Positions 6,800 to 13,481 of a DNA stretch of 14,282 nt are shown in pieces (within the stretch, counting starts at the first letter, position 1; every line of letters begins with the position of its first letter). Source of the stretch: DASQDT01 sp036380435 (GTDB lineage Bacteria; Acidobacteriota; Blastocatellia; Pyrinomonadales; Pyrinomonadaceae); the NCBI GenBank assembly GCA_036380435.1, contig DASVES010000017.1, positions 1 to 14,282 on the forward strand, read 5' to 3'. The position numbers and the translations under genes were made by a program. The notes below the pieces were generated by a model that saw nothing but the letters and a program-made list of their open reading frames with translations, was not told the DNA's origin and made no database searches.

Positions 6800-7891
6800 T
6801 TAGCGCGCCTTGCCGAGGATGACCAGCTCAGGTTTCATCGCCTCGATGGAGACGTAGCGCGCCACCTCCTCGGCCACGCGCCGGAACGCCGCGGCCTGCG
6901 GCGAATCGGGAGCGCCGACGACGACGGGCACCCCGCGGTCGCCGCCCTCGCGCACGTCCATCCCCATCGGCACTTCGCCCAAAAACGGCACGCCGTACTG
7001 CTCGGCCAGACGGCGCCCGCCGCCCTCGCCGAAGATGTTATAACGCTTCCCCGTGTCCGGCGCGACGAAGTAGCTCATGTTCTCCACGACGCCGAGCACG
7101 GGCACATGCACCGTCTCGAACATCCTGAGCGCCCGACGCACGTCCGAGAGCGCGACCTCCTGCGGCGTCGTCACCAGCACCGCCCCCTGCACGGGGACGA
7201 GCTGCGCCAGCGACAGTTGCACGTCGCCGGTGCCGGGCGGCATGTCCACGATCAGGTAATCAAGCTCGCCCCACTTCACGTCCTGCAAGAACTGCTTCAC
7301 CAGCCCGTGCAAAATCGGCCCGCGCACGATCATCGGCTCATCGCCCGGCTTGAGCACGGCCATCGACATCATCCGCACGCCGTGGGCCTCGATGGGGACT
7401 AATTTGTTCACGTCGATGACGGGCCGCATCTCGCCCGCGCCGAGCATCTGCGGCACGTTCGGCCCGTACACGTCGGCGTCCATCAGTCCGACGCGGGCGC
7501 CGTCCCGCGCGAGACTCACGGCGAGGTTGACGGCCACCGTCGATTTGCCCACGCCGCCCTTCCCCGAAGAGACGGCGATGATATTTCTCACGCCCTCGAC
7601 CACGACCTTGTCGCCCAGACCCCGACCTTTGGGAACCTCCGCGTCCATCGTCACGTCCACACTGCTGACGCCCGGCAGCGCCGCGACGACCGCGCGCGCC
7701 TCGCCTTCCAACTGCTCACGCACCGGGCACGCCGGCGTCGTCAGCACGATGCGGAAGCTGACGCGGCCGCCCTCGATCTTCAAATCCTTGACGAAGCCAA
7801 GGCGCACGATGTCCTTGTGCAGGTCCGGGTCTTTGACCTGCGCCAGCGCGCCATAAACATCGGCCTCGGTGATGTGTGCCATATCAGTCAT
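6800..7891 (-). CDS. mrp: Mrp/ApbC/Nbp35-family P-loop ATPase, Fe-S carrier
   Basis: Cytoplasmic ATPase of the MinD/ParA-like deviant Walker group, involved in Fe-S cluster carriage. Of 363 residues, 1-85 are a MIP18/DUF59 domain with TPACPVR (C55). The deviant Walker A SSGKGGVGKST spans about 108-118, followed by DADVYGPNVPQMLG (switch region). VDMPPGTGD at 215-223 is the family signature. At residues 271-280, NMSYFVAPDT occupies the site where most family members carry a CxxC. Here both positions are non-cysteine, and C55 is the only cysteine in the protein. The start at 7891 is followed by a second Met four codons in (7882); neither has a Shine-Dalgarno. The ATG directly abuts the long 7892-8008 palindrome. 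It sits between the SufR-like regulator and the A-type carrier in one transcription direction. Confidence 0.93.
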   Translation of the reverse strand: MTDMAHITEADVYGALAQVKDPDLHKDIVRLGFVKDLKIEGGRVSFRIVLTTPACPVREQLEGEARAVVAALPGVSSVDVTMDAEVPKGRGLGDKVVVEGVRNIIAVSSGKGGVGKSTVAVNLAVSLARDGARVGLMDADVYGPNVPQMLGAGEMRPVIDVNKLVPIEAHGVRMMSMAVLKPGDEPMIVRGPILHGLVKQFLQDVKWGELDYLIVDMPPGTGDVQLSLAQLVPVQGAVLVTTPQEVALSDVRRALRMFETVHVPVLGVVENMSYFVAPDTGKRYNIFGEGGGRRLAEQYGVPFLGEVPMGMDVREGGDRGVPVVVGAPDSPQAAAFRRVAEEVARYVSIEAMKPELVILGKAR

Positions 7892-8008
7892 GGTGATAAG
7901 TGATGAGTGATAAGTGATAAGAAAGACCGGAAGCTGTTAGCTCTTAGCTGTTAGCTAATCGCTAAGAGCTAACAGCTTCTTATCACTTATCACTCATCAC
8001 TTATCACC
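7892..8008. repeat. 117-bp near-perfect palindrome made of 7-nt units
   Basis: The outer arms are 30 bp each (7892-7921 and 7979-8008), perfectly complementary. They are built of the 7-mers GTGATAA, GTGATGA, GTGATAA, GTGATAA and their reverse complements on the other side. The inner arms are 18 bp each (7931-7948 and 7961-7978), again heptamers (GTTAGCT, CTTAGCT, GTTAGCT; AAGAGCT, AACAGCT). A 9-nt bulge (7922-7930, AAAGACCGG) interrupts only the left side, and the apical loop is 12 nt (7949-7960). The right outer arm contains the last codons and TGA stop of the SufR-like gene; the left arm touches the mrp ATG. Short tandemly repeated heptamers are known from cyanobacterial intergenic regions. 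Here they are arranged as a giant hairpin. A role as terminator, attenuator or translation switch is inference. Confidence 0.93.
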
Positions 8009-8650
8009 CCTCTTTGGTCTCAGAACCCTGTACGCGCAATGTGTCGCGCCGCCCGCGATGCGCGACTCGCGGAAGACTTCCGCGGCGAGCAGATCGCGAT
8101 AGACGATCAACTCCTGATCGCAGAGCTGTCGATACTCACGCGCTACCTCGGCCTGCGGGCAGTTCCACTCCGTCAGCAGATAGGAGCCGTCTTCGAGCCG
8201 CTCGGCCTCGGCCTCGTAGCCCATCTCGCCGAGCAGTTCGGTCAGACGCCGCACGCGCGCGTCGAAATTCAGTCCTTCGAGTTGCGGCCTGAGCGACCCC
8301 ACGGTCTCGCTCGCGCAGCCGCAGAAGACGGCGTTCAGCCCGCGCTCACCCCACACCTCGCCCACCTGCCTGAGCACCGCCTTCGCGAACAAATCGTAGC
8401 GCCGCGGAAAAAGCTCACCGGCCTTGTCCGTCAGACGGAAGACGTGCGCGGGCCGGCCGCGGTCGCCGCGCTCGGGCGCGTGCTCGACGTAGCCCTCGCG
8501 CTCCAGCACGTCCAGATGTTTTCTCACACACTGCTTGGAGACACCGAGCGCCGCCGCCAACTCGTCCGCGCCCACACGCCCGCGGGCGCGCAACTGATGC
8601 ACGATCTCCTCCCGCGAGGCCCCCAGCCCATGTCTCAAGTTAGCGACCAT
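7997..8650 (-). CDS. SufR-like Fe-S-sensing transcriptional regulator
   Basis: DNA-binding regulator of the SufR type: an N-terminal winged helix-turn-helix and a C-terminal domain with cysteines that can hold an Fe-S cluster. Of 217 residues, 12-60 form the wHTH (EEIVHQLRARGRVGADELA, then ALGVSKQCVRKHLDVLEREG), with the wing around RGRPAHVFRLT (65-75). C-terminal cysteines are C164 (EWNCPQAE), C177 (QLCDQE) and C205 (THCAYRV), spaced C-x12-C-x27-C; others are C41, C110 and C112. SufR proteins repress Fe-S assembly genes when loaded with a cluster. As first gene of an mrp/A-type carrier/ferredoxin operon, this one is likely autoregulatory. The ATG at 8648-8650 lacks a Shine-Dalgarno and lies 12 nt after a TAGCAT -10 box, so the leader would be very short. 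The last codons fall within the long palindrome. I saw no classical CAAC-N6-GTTG operator. Confidence 0.85.
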   Translation of the reverse strand: MVANLRHGLGASREEIVHQLRARGRVGADELAAALGVSKQCVRKHLDVLEREGYVEHAPERGDRGRPAHVFRLTDKAGELFPRRYDLFAKAVLRQVGEVWGERGLNAVFCGCASETVGSLRPQLEGLNFDARVRRLTELLGEMGYEAEAERLEDGSYLLTEWNCPQAEVAREYRQLCDQELIVYRDLLAAEVFRESRIAGGATHCAYRVLRPKRGDK

Positions 8651-8662
8651 ACTCGAATTTCC

Positions 8663-8691
8663 ATGCTACTTTCACACACATCTTTTGTCAA
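8663..8691 (-). promoter_or_regulatory. Sigma70-type promoter of the Fe-S operon
   Basis: On the minus strand a perfect -35 TTGACA (8686-8691) is followed after 17 nt by TAGCAT (8663-8668, four of six matches to TATAAT). Transcription would begin around 8656, giving only about 6 nt before the regulator ATG. Consensus and spacing make this one of the best promoter calls in the window. Confidence 0.65.
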
Positions 8692-8823
8692 ACTGCCGGT
8701 TGTTTAAATCATTTTACCTGAGGAAATCTGGCCTTTTCATAGGTAAGATGAGCAAGGATCAGAACAAGCATGTGCTTTACAAGATGCTGTGCTACATCGT
8801 CTGTTGCGTTATACAATCGAGGT

Positions 8824-8937
8824 ATGAAAGAGATATTTAGATGGGTCATCAAGGTGTCCGTGGTGCTCCTACTAGCCTTTCTCCTACTGGTAATATTCTT
8901 CCCCCTGCTCGCAGGCGAAGAGTTCTTCCCGAGATAA
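8824..8937 (+). CDS. Small single-span membrane peptide, 37 residues
   Basis: Unrecognised. The frame reads MKEIFRWVIKV, then a hydrophobic run of about 20 residues (VVLLLAFLLLVIFFPLLAG), then EEFFPR and TAA. The basic N-terminus, single membrane helix and short acidic tail form a coherent small membrane protein rather than random coding. The spacer between the divergent Fe-S operon promoter and the HEAT/cyclophilin promoter is otherwise unused. GAGGT immediately precedes the ATG, too close for an ideal ribosome site, and TACAAT (8812-8817) might be a -10 box with a poor -35. Without homologs the call rests on the composition of the frame. A chance hydrophobic frame remains possible. Confidence 0.45.
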   Translation: MKEIFRWVIKVSVVLLLAFLLLVIFFPLLAGEEFFPR

Positions 8938-8998
8938 ATTTTATGCATCTGAACACGCCGTACAATTTCTAATCTTTAACAACTTAATTCGGACGGAC

Positions 8999-9028
8999 TT
9001 GACACGCGCGCCCCGTCTCGCCGATACA
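8999..9028 (+). promoter_or_regulatory. Candidate promoter of the HEAT-cyclophilin gene
   Basis: A perfect -35 TTGACA (8999-9004) lies downstream of an AT-rich tract (about 8961-8990) that could serve as an UP-like element. An 18-nt GC-rich spacer leads to a weak -10 GATACA (9023-9028). The transcript leader would be about 85 nt. The -35 is convincing; the -10 match is only partial. Confidence 0.45.
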
Positions 9029-9120
9029 TACACACATCCCCGGACAAGAGCGCGAACGGGCGGCGCGAGGCCGCGGCCGTCCCCGATGAGTCGCGAGAGA
9101 CCTTCGGCATCCGAAACTAC

Positions 9121-11469
9121 ATGCAGACCAAACGACACGTAACCACGCACATCCCTCGCGCGCAGAAGACGCGGCGGCGGCGGAAGGCCACGACGCTTCT
9201 CCTTCTGTCGCTCACGCTCCAGCCCGCGCAGGCGTTGTCGCAGGGAGCGGCGCGGCGAACGCCGCCGTCGCGTCCCGTCTCGGCCGACGTGCGCCCGGCC
9301 CCGGCCGACGTGAGCGCCGGCAGCGTCGGCGTCCCCTTCGCAACCCTTCTGGCGCTCGTGCGCGCGGAGGACGAGCGGCGCTGGGACGAGTCGGAGTTCG
9401 CGCCCCTGCTCTCCGACAAGCGCGCGGCCGTCCGCCGGCGCGCGGCACTTGCCGCCGGCCGCATCGGCAACGAGGGCGCGGTTGCGCGGTTGACGACTCT
9501 CCTGCGCGCCGACGCCGACGAAGGCGTGCGCGCAACCGCCGCCTTCGCCCTCGGCGAGATCGAGTCGGACGCCGCGGCGGACGTGCTCATCGCGTCGCTG
9601 CGCACGGGCAAGTCTGTCGCGGAGCGTGCGCGCGCGTTTGAGGCGCTGGGTAAGATCGCCGCCGCGCTGCCCGCCACACAGGAGGAGCGGCGCAAGTCGC
9701 TCGGCGAGGCCATCCTCGCCGCCCTCGCGGCCGAACAAAAAGGCGCGCGTTCTAACAACGCGCTCGTCCTCGCGGGACTGACGGCCGTGCTGCGCGCCCG
9801 CCCGGCCGGCGCGGGCGAAGCGGTCGCGCCCTTCCTCTCCTCGGCGGACGCGCGCGTGCGCGCCGACGCGGCTAACACGCTCTCGCGTCTGCGCGCGAAG
9901 ACGGCCGCCGCGAAACTCCGCGAGCTGTTGACAGGCGACCCCGACGCCGTCGTGCGCTCCAACGCCGCGCGCGCCCTCGGCGCGGCCGAGGATGTCGCGT
10001 CGCTCGACGCACTGGCCGCGCGCGCCGCCGCCGACACAGACCAGCGCGTCCGCATCAGCGCCGTCCGCGCGCTCGCGCAACTGAAGGACGCGCGAGCCGT
10101 CGAGCCGCTCGTCAAACGCGCGGAGACGCTGTTCGCGCCCTACCGTGCGGCGAAGACGAGCGCGGAGACGCGCCCGCCCGAGACGAATGAGTTGCTGGAG
10201 ATCGCCGCCGCGCTCGGTCGCCTACTCCCGCCGGCGGGCAACGAGCGCGCGCTCACATGGCTCCGGCAGTTTCGGGAGGCCGAGAACTTTTCGGCGCCCG
10301 AGGTCGAGGTGGCCCTCGCGCACGTCCTCTCGACGCAATACCTGCGCGAGCCGCCGCTCGACGCGCTCGCCGGCGTCCTCGGCGGCAAGGCGCCGCGCGG
10401 CCGTGCGGCGTCGCTCAAGTCGTGGCAGAGTTATTCGGCTGTGGCGCAGGGGCTGGCCGAGATCGCTTCGGCGTCGAGCGCGGCGGGCGGCAACTCCGCC
10501 GTCAGTCTTAAGGCCGACGCTCAGATGCTTCTGCTCGCGCTCCTCGGCGACCCGGCCACGCCCGCGCTCGCCGTCCCCGATGTGCTGCGCGCCCTCGCCG
10601 CCTTCAAGTCCGCCAACCACGCCGAGACGCTGCGCGCCAAACTCACAGACGACGACGTGATCGTGCGCGCCACGGCCGCTGACCTCCTCGGCGAACTCGA
10701 CCCCGACCCCACGAGCGCACGCGCACTCGCCGCCGCCCTGCCCCGCGCGCTCTCCGACAAGTTGAACGACGCGGCGCTCTCCATCGTCGGCGCGCTCGCC
10801 CGTCAGAAGACGAACGAGTCGGCCGAAGCCATCAGGACGGCGCTGGCCGTGCCCGACTACGTCGTGCGCCGTCGCGCCGCCGCGCTCCTCAAAGAAATGG
10901 GACGCGGCGGAAGCGCGGCAGAGAGCGCCGACACGGTCGCCACGCAGTTCAAGGAGGCTGACTACCGGCGCGCGCTCGGCCGCACGGGTCGCAGCGTGCG
11001 CGCACGCGTCCTCACCGACAAGGGCGCGTTCACGATGGAGCTGCTGCCGGACGAGGCGCCGATGAACGTGGACAACTTCGTCGAACTCGCGCGCCGCGGC
11101 TACTTCAACGGGGTCATGTTCCACCGCGTCGTCCCGAACTTCGTCGTGCAGGGCGGCGACCCGCGCGGCGACGGCAACGGCGGCCCCGGCTATCAGATTC
11201 GCTGCGAGGTCAACGCCGTCCCCTACGGCCGCGGCGCCGTCGGCATGGCGCTCTCGGGCAAAGACACGGGCGGCTCGCAGTGGTTCGTCACGCACGCGCC
11301 GCAGCCGCACCTCGACGGCGGCTACACCGTCTTCGGCCGCGTCGTCGAAGGCATGGACGTGGTTGACCGCACCGCGCGCGGCGACCGCATCACGGGCGTC
11401 ACGGTGATTGAAGGGAAGCCGCCGGCGACCGGCACTGAGCGGCCGACCGGGCGGAAGGCCAAGCCATAA
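9121..11469 (+). CDS. Exported HEAT-repeat protein fused to a cyclophilin PPIase domain
   Basis: Probable envelope folding factor that joins a long helical-repeat scaffold to a peptidyl-prolyl cis-trans isomerase. In the 782-residue product, a basic N-region (1-23) and hydrophobic segment TTLLLLSLTLQPAQALSQ look like a signal peptide. HEAT/PBS-lyase-type repeats fill about residues 75-610, seen as recurring units such as VRRRAALAAGRIGNEGAVAR, VRATAAFALGEIES, VRADAANTLSRL, VRSNAARALGA and VRISAVRALAQLKD. The cyclophilin domain occupies about 624-770: the catalytic Arg is in MFHRVVPNFVVQGGDPRGDG, GSQWFVTHAPQPHLDGGYTVFGRV follows, and MDVVDRTARGDRI closes it. Trp replaces the usual second aromatic in SQ(F/W)F. 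The ATG has no evident Shine-Dalgarno. The M1-like gene follows about 40 nt downstream and is probably co-transcribed. Domain calls are firm; the partner proteins are unknown. Confidence 0.92.
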   Translation: MQTKRHVTTHIPRAQKTRRRRKATTLLLLSLTLQPAQALSQGAARRTPPSRPVSADVRPAPADVSAGSVGVPFATLLALVRAEDERRWDESEFAPLLSDKRAAVRRRAALAAGRIGNEGAVARLTTLLRADADEGVRATAAFALGEIESDAAADVLIASLRTGKSVAERARAFEALGKIAAALPATQEERRKSLGEAILAALAAEQKGARSNNALVLAGLTAVLRARPAGAGEAVAPFLSSADARVRADAANTLSRLRAKTAAAKLRELLTGDPDAVVRSNAARALGAAEDVASLDALAARAAADTDQRVRISAVRALAQLKDARAVEPLVKRAETLFAPYRAAKTSAETRPPETNELLEIAAALGRLLPPAGNERALTWLRQFREAENFSAPEVEVALAHVLSTQYLREPPLDALAGVLGGKAPRGRAASLKSWQSYSAVAQGLAEIASASSAAGGNSAVSLKADAQMLLLALLGDPATPALAVPDVLRALAAFKSANHAETLRAKLTDDDVIVRATAADLLGELDPDPTSARALAAALPRALSDKLNDAALSIVGALARQKTNESAEAIRTALAVPDYVVRRRAAALLKEMGRGGSAAESADTVATQFKEADYRRALGRTGRSVRARVLTDKGAFTMELLPDEAPMNVDNFVELARRGYFNGVMFHRVVPNFVVQGGDPRGDGNGGPGYQIRCEVNAVPYGRGAVGMALSGKDTGGSQWFVTHAPQPHLDGGYTVFGRVVEGMDVVDRTARGDRITGVTVIEGKPPATGTERPTGRKAKP

Positions 11470-11509
11470 GACCAAGACTTGGGGGGATTCCAGCGACGGG
11501 GCGGTAAAC

Positions 11510-13408
11510 GTGTTGAGTCCCAAACGAATATCCGTGTCCTGCTTCTTCTGCGCGACGATGCTCGCCATCGTCTGCGCCGCGCGAGGAGCGACGTGTCTCG
11601 CGCAGGCTGCCGCGCGGCCGACGCCGACGCCGAAACCATCATCGACGCCGCGACCGACGCCGACGCCCGCCCCGCGCACGCTCTACCGCATCAGCCTCGC
11701 CATCGACTTCGACCGCCGAACCTACGAGGGCACCGAGCGCGTGCGCTGGGTCAATGCCGACGACCGCCCGGCCTCCGTCCTCTTCTTCCACCTCTACCCG
11801 AACCTGCGCGCCGACGAACCGCAGCCGCAGACGCGCGCGATGATGCCGACGACCACGATGACCGCCCCGGCCGCCGCCGCGAAGCCGCCCGCGCCGAACG
11901 CTTCGGCGGATGACGCGTCTTCGCCGCCCGCATCCGACGAGCCGGGTCTCGAAGTTATGGCCGTGCGCGCCGCCCTGCCCTCGGGGCAGCCGCTCGTCTT
12001 CACGCTCGACGAAGCGCGTGTCACGTTGCGCGTGCAGTTGCGCGAAGCGGTGGCGGCCGGCGGCGTGGCGGAGATTGAAATCAAGTTTCGGGGCAGTGTC
12101 CCAGAGATCGACGCGGATGAGACGAGCCTCACCGCGCACCTCATGCAGCAGGTCGGGGCCGCGCTTCAGGACACGCGCGAGCAGAGGCGCGCGCGCGACA
12201 TCAACTTCCACTCGCGCGGCGTAATGCTTCTGGGCAGCTTCCACCCCGTCCTCGCCGCGCGGTCGGGCGGCGACTGGCGGCGCGAAGTCGAGCCGACACT
12301 CGCCGCCATCGCCCACGCCGACGCGGCCGACTACGAGGTCGAAATCGTCGCGTCCGCCGACGTGGCGCTCTACACTTCCGGCAGCGACTCCATCGACGCG
12401 GAGACGAGCCGTCAGCGCAGCCGACGCTTCACAGGCGAGGGGCTGCGCGGCTTCGCCGTGGTGGCGGGGCGCGCCCTGCGTTCACAGGAGCGCGAGTCGG
12501 CGGGCGTGCGCGTGCGCGCCGTCTACGCGCCGGAGCACGAGCGCACGGCCCGTCGCGTGCTCGACGTGTCGGCGGAGGCGGTGCGGGTGTTTGCGGCGCG
12601 CTTCGGGCCGCTCCCCTTCAAGTCGTTTACGGTCGCCGAAGCGCCGCTCGTCGCCGGGATGGGCAGCGCCGAGTTCTCGGGACTGTCGGCCATCGCCAGC
12701 GCCTTCTACGCCGACTTCGACTCGCCGGCCATGCGCCGCCTGCCCGAGGTCGTGCGCGAGCAGCGGGCGAGCGTGGAGGACAGTCTGGAGTTCGCCGCGG
12801 CGCACATGGCCGCGCACCAGTGGTGGGGGGCGGCCGTGGGCAGCGACGCCGCGCGCGAGCCGGTGGTTGACGAGGCGCTCGCCAACTGGTCGGCGCTTCT
12901 CTACTATCAGGACGCCCGCGGCGCGGAGCCGGCGCGCGTTGCCTCGGACGAACAGTTGCGCGGCGTCTACGAGGTCTACCGCACGTTCGGCGGAGAGGAC
13001 ATGCCGGCCAACCGCCCCGCGCGCGATTACCGCAACTCGTTCCAGTATGCGGCCGTCGTCTCCGCGAAGGGCGCGCTCATGATCGAAGCGCTCCGGCCGC
13101 TCTTGGGCGAGCGGCGCTTCTTCGAGGCGCTGCGCGGCTACTACGAGAAGCACCGGCTCGGCGTCGCCACGCTCGACGATCTTCAGGAGGCGCTCGCGCT
13201 CGGCGTCAACACGCAGCAGCGACGACTGGTCGCGCGTCTCTTCGAGCGCTGGCTCACCGAGCGCCACGGCGACGAAGACATCGCGCCGCCCAACCCGCAG
13301 TTGGCCTCCGCCCTCGGCATCTCCCTCGAACCCGGCGCGGCCAAAGACCGCAACGCCTTCTCGCGCTTCGGCCGCTTCTTCTGGCGGCGCATGACGCGCA
13401 TCCGCTAA
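11510..13408 (+). CDS. Secreted M1-aminopeptidase-like protein, predicted catalytically impaired
   Basis: Gluzincin-fold protein related to M1 family aminopeptidases. I take GTG 11510 (or TTG 11513) as start because it puts a signal peptide (SPKRISVSCFFCATMLAIVCAARGATCLAQA) at the N-terminus. The frame is also open from 11408, but that would overlap the preceding gene and bury the signal. A Pro/Thr-rich linker (about 50-70) precedes the M1-like N-terminal sheet domain (YEGTERVRWVN, VLFFHLYPNL), which carries a low-complexity insert (about 105-140). The metal site reads H432-M433-A-A-H436-W-W with E455 in VDEALANW. The H-x3-H-x18-E spacing is exactly that of M1 enzymes, but the catalytic Glu of HExxH is Met. 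The usual VYxKGA segment reads VSAKGA, so the transition-state Tyr also seems lost. It keeps a zinc site yet is probably not a peptidase; a binding or chaperone role is inference. It sits about 40 nt after the HEAT-cyclophilin gene. Confidence 0.85.
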   Translation: MLSPKRISVSCFFCATMLAIVCAARGATCLAQAAARPTPTPKPSSTPRPTPTPAPRTLYRISLAIDFDRRTYEGTERVRWVNADDRPASVLFFHLYPNLRADEPQPQTRAMMPTTTMTAPAAAAKPPAPNASADDASSPPASDEPGLEVMAVRAALPSGQPLVFTLDEARVTLRVQLREAVAAGGVAEIEIKFRGSVPEIDADETSLTAHLMQQVGAALQDTREQRRARDINFHSRGVMLLGSFHPVLAARSGGDWRREVEPTLAAIAHADAADYEVEIVASADVALYTSGSDSIDAETSRQRSRRFTGEGLRGFAVVAGRALRSQERESAGVRVRAVYAPEHERTARRVLDVSAEAVRVFAARFGPLPFKSFTVAEAPLVAGMGSAEFSGLSAIASAFYADFDSPAMRRLPEVVREQRASVEDSLEFAAAHMAAHQWWGAAVGSDAAREPVVDEALANWSALLYYQDARGAEPARVASDEQLRGVYEVYRTFGGEDMPANRPARDYRNSFQYAAVVSAKGALMIEALRPLLGERRFFEALRGYYEKHRLGVATLDDLQEALALGVNTQQRRLVARLFERWLTERHGDEDIAPPNPQLASALGISLEPGAAKDRNAFSRFGRFFWRRMTRIR

Positions 13409-13433
13409 ATCAATTTGCCGCAATTGCCGGGGG

Positions 13434-13455
13434 ACAGTACCGCTCGCGGTACTGT
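13434..13455. terminator. Short hairpin between convergent genes
   Basis: ACAGTACCG (13434-13442) and CGGTACTGT (13447-13455) form a perfect 9-bp stem with a CTCG loop, 25 nt after the M1-like stop and 26 nt beyond the amidohydrolase stop. Only three T residues end the stem on the plus strand, so it is a modest terminator, possibly serving both genes. Confidence 0.55.
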
Positions 13456-13481
13456 TTCGGCACCCTCAACCGCAACCCGCT

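Noticed and set aside
6785..7402. Plus-strand 205-aa frame rich in His/Arg opposite mrp
   Set aside because: Antisense shadow of a clear Mrp ATPase; His/Arg/Asp bias is typical of such shadows.
8651..8720. Classical SufR operator (CAAC-N6-GTTG)
   Set aside because: Searched by eye around the operon promoter; no matching inverted repeat found. Any operator must differ or lie elsewhere.
8714..8746. TTACCT / AGGTAA inverted repeat near the Fe-S promoter
   Set aside because: Six-base arms with a 21-nt spacer are too short and too distant to distinguish from chance.
8748..8840. Plus-strand 30-aa frame beginning MSKDQNKHVLYK
   Set aside because: Overlaps the 37-residue membrane peptide, has only a weak AGGTAAG upstream and no convincing composition.
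8709..8948. Reverse-strand 79-aa frame in the spacer
   Set aside because: No ribosome site, no domain, and it runs antisense to the more coherent 37-residue membrane frame and across the spacer next to the Fe-S promoter.
8941..10080. Long reverse-strand open frame (379 aa) opposite the HEAT-cyclophilin gene
   Set aside because: Arg/Gly/Ala-rich composition without domains; it mirrors a well-supported plus-strand gene in GC-rich DNA, where antisense frames are commonly open.
11408..11509. Upstream extension of the M1-like protein to GTG 11408
   Set aside because: It would overlap the end of the HEAT-cyclophilin gene by about 60 nt and place 34 polar residues before the signal peptide.
10222..11679. 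Reverse-strand open frame of 485 aa
   Set aside because: Covers the cyclophilin domain in antisense; composition is dominated by V/A/G/R/H and no motif is seen.
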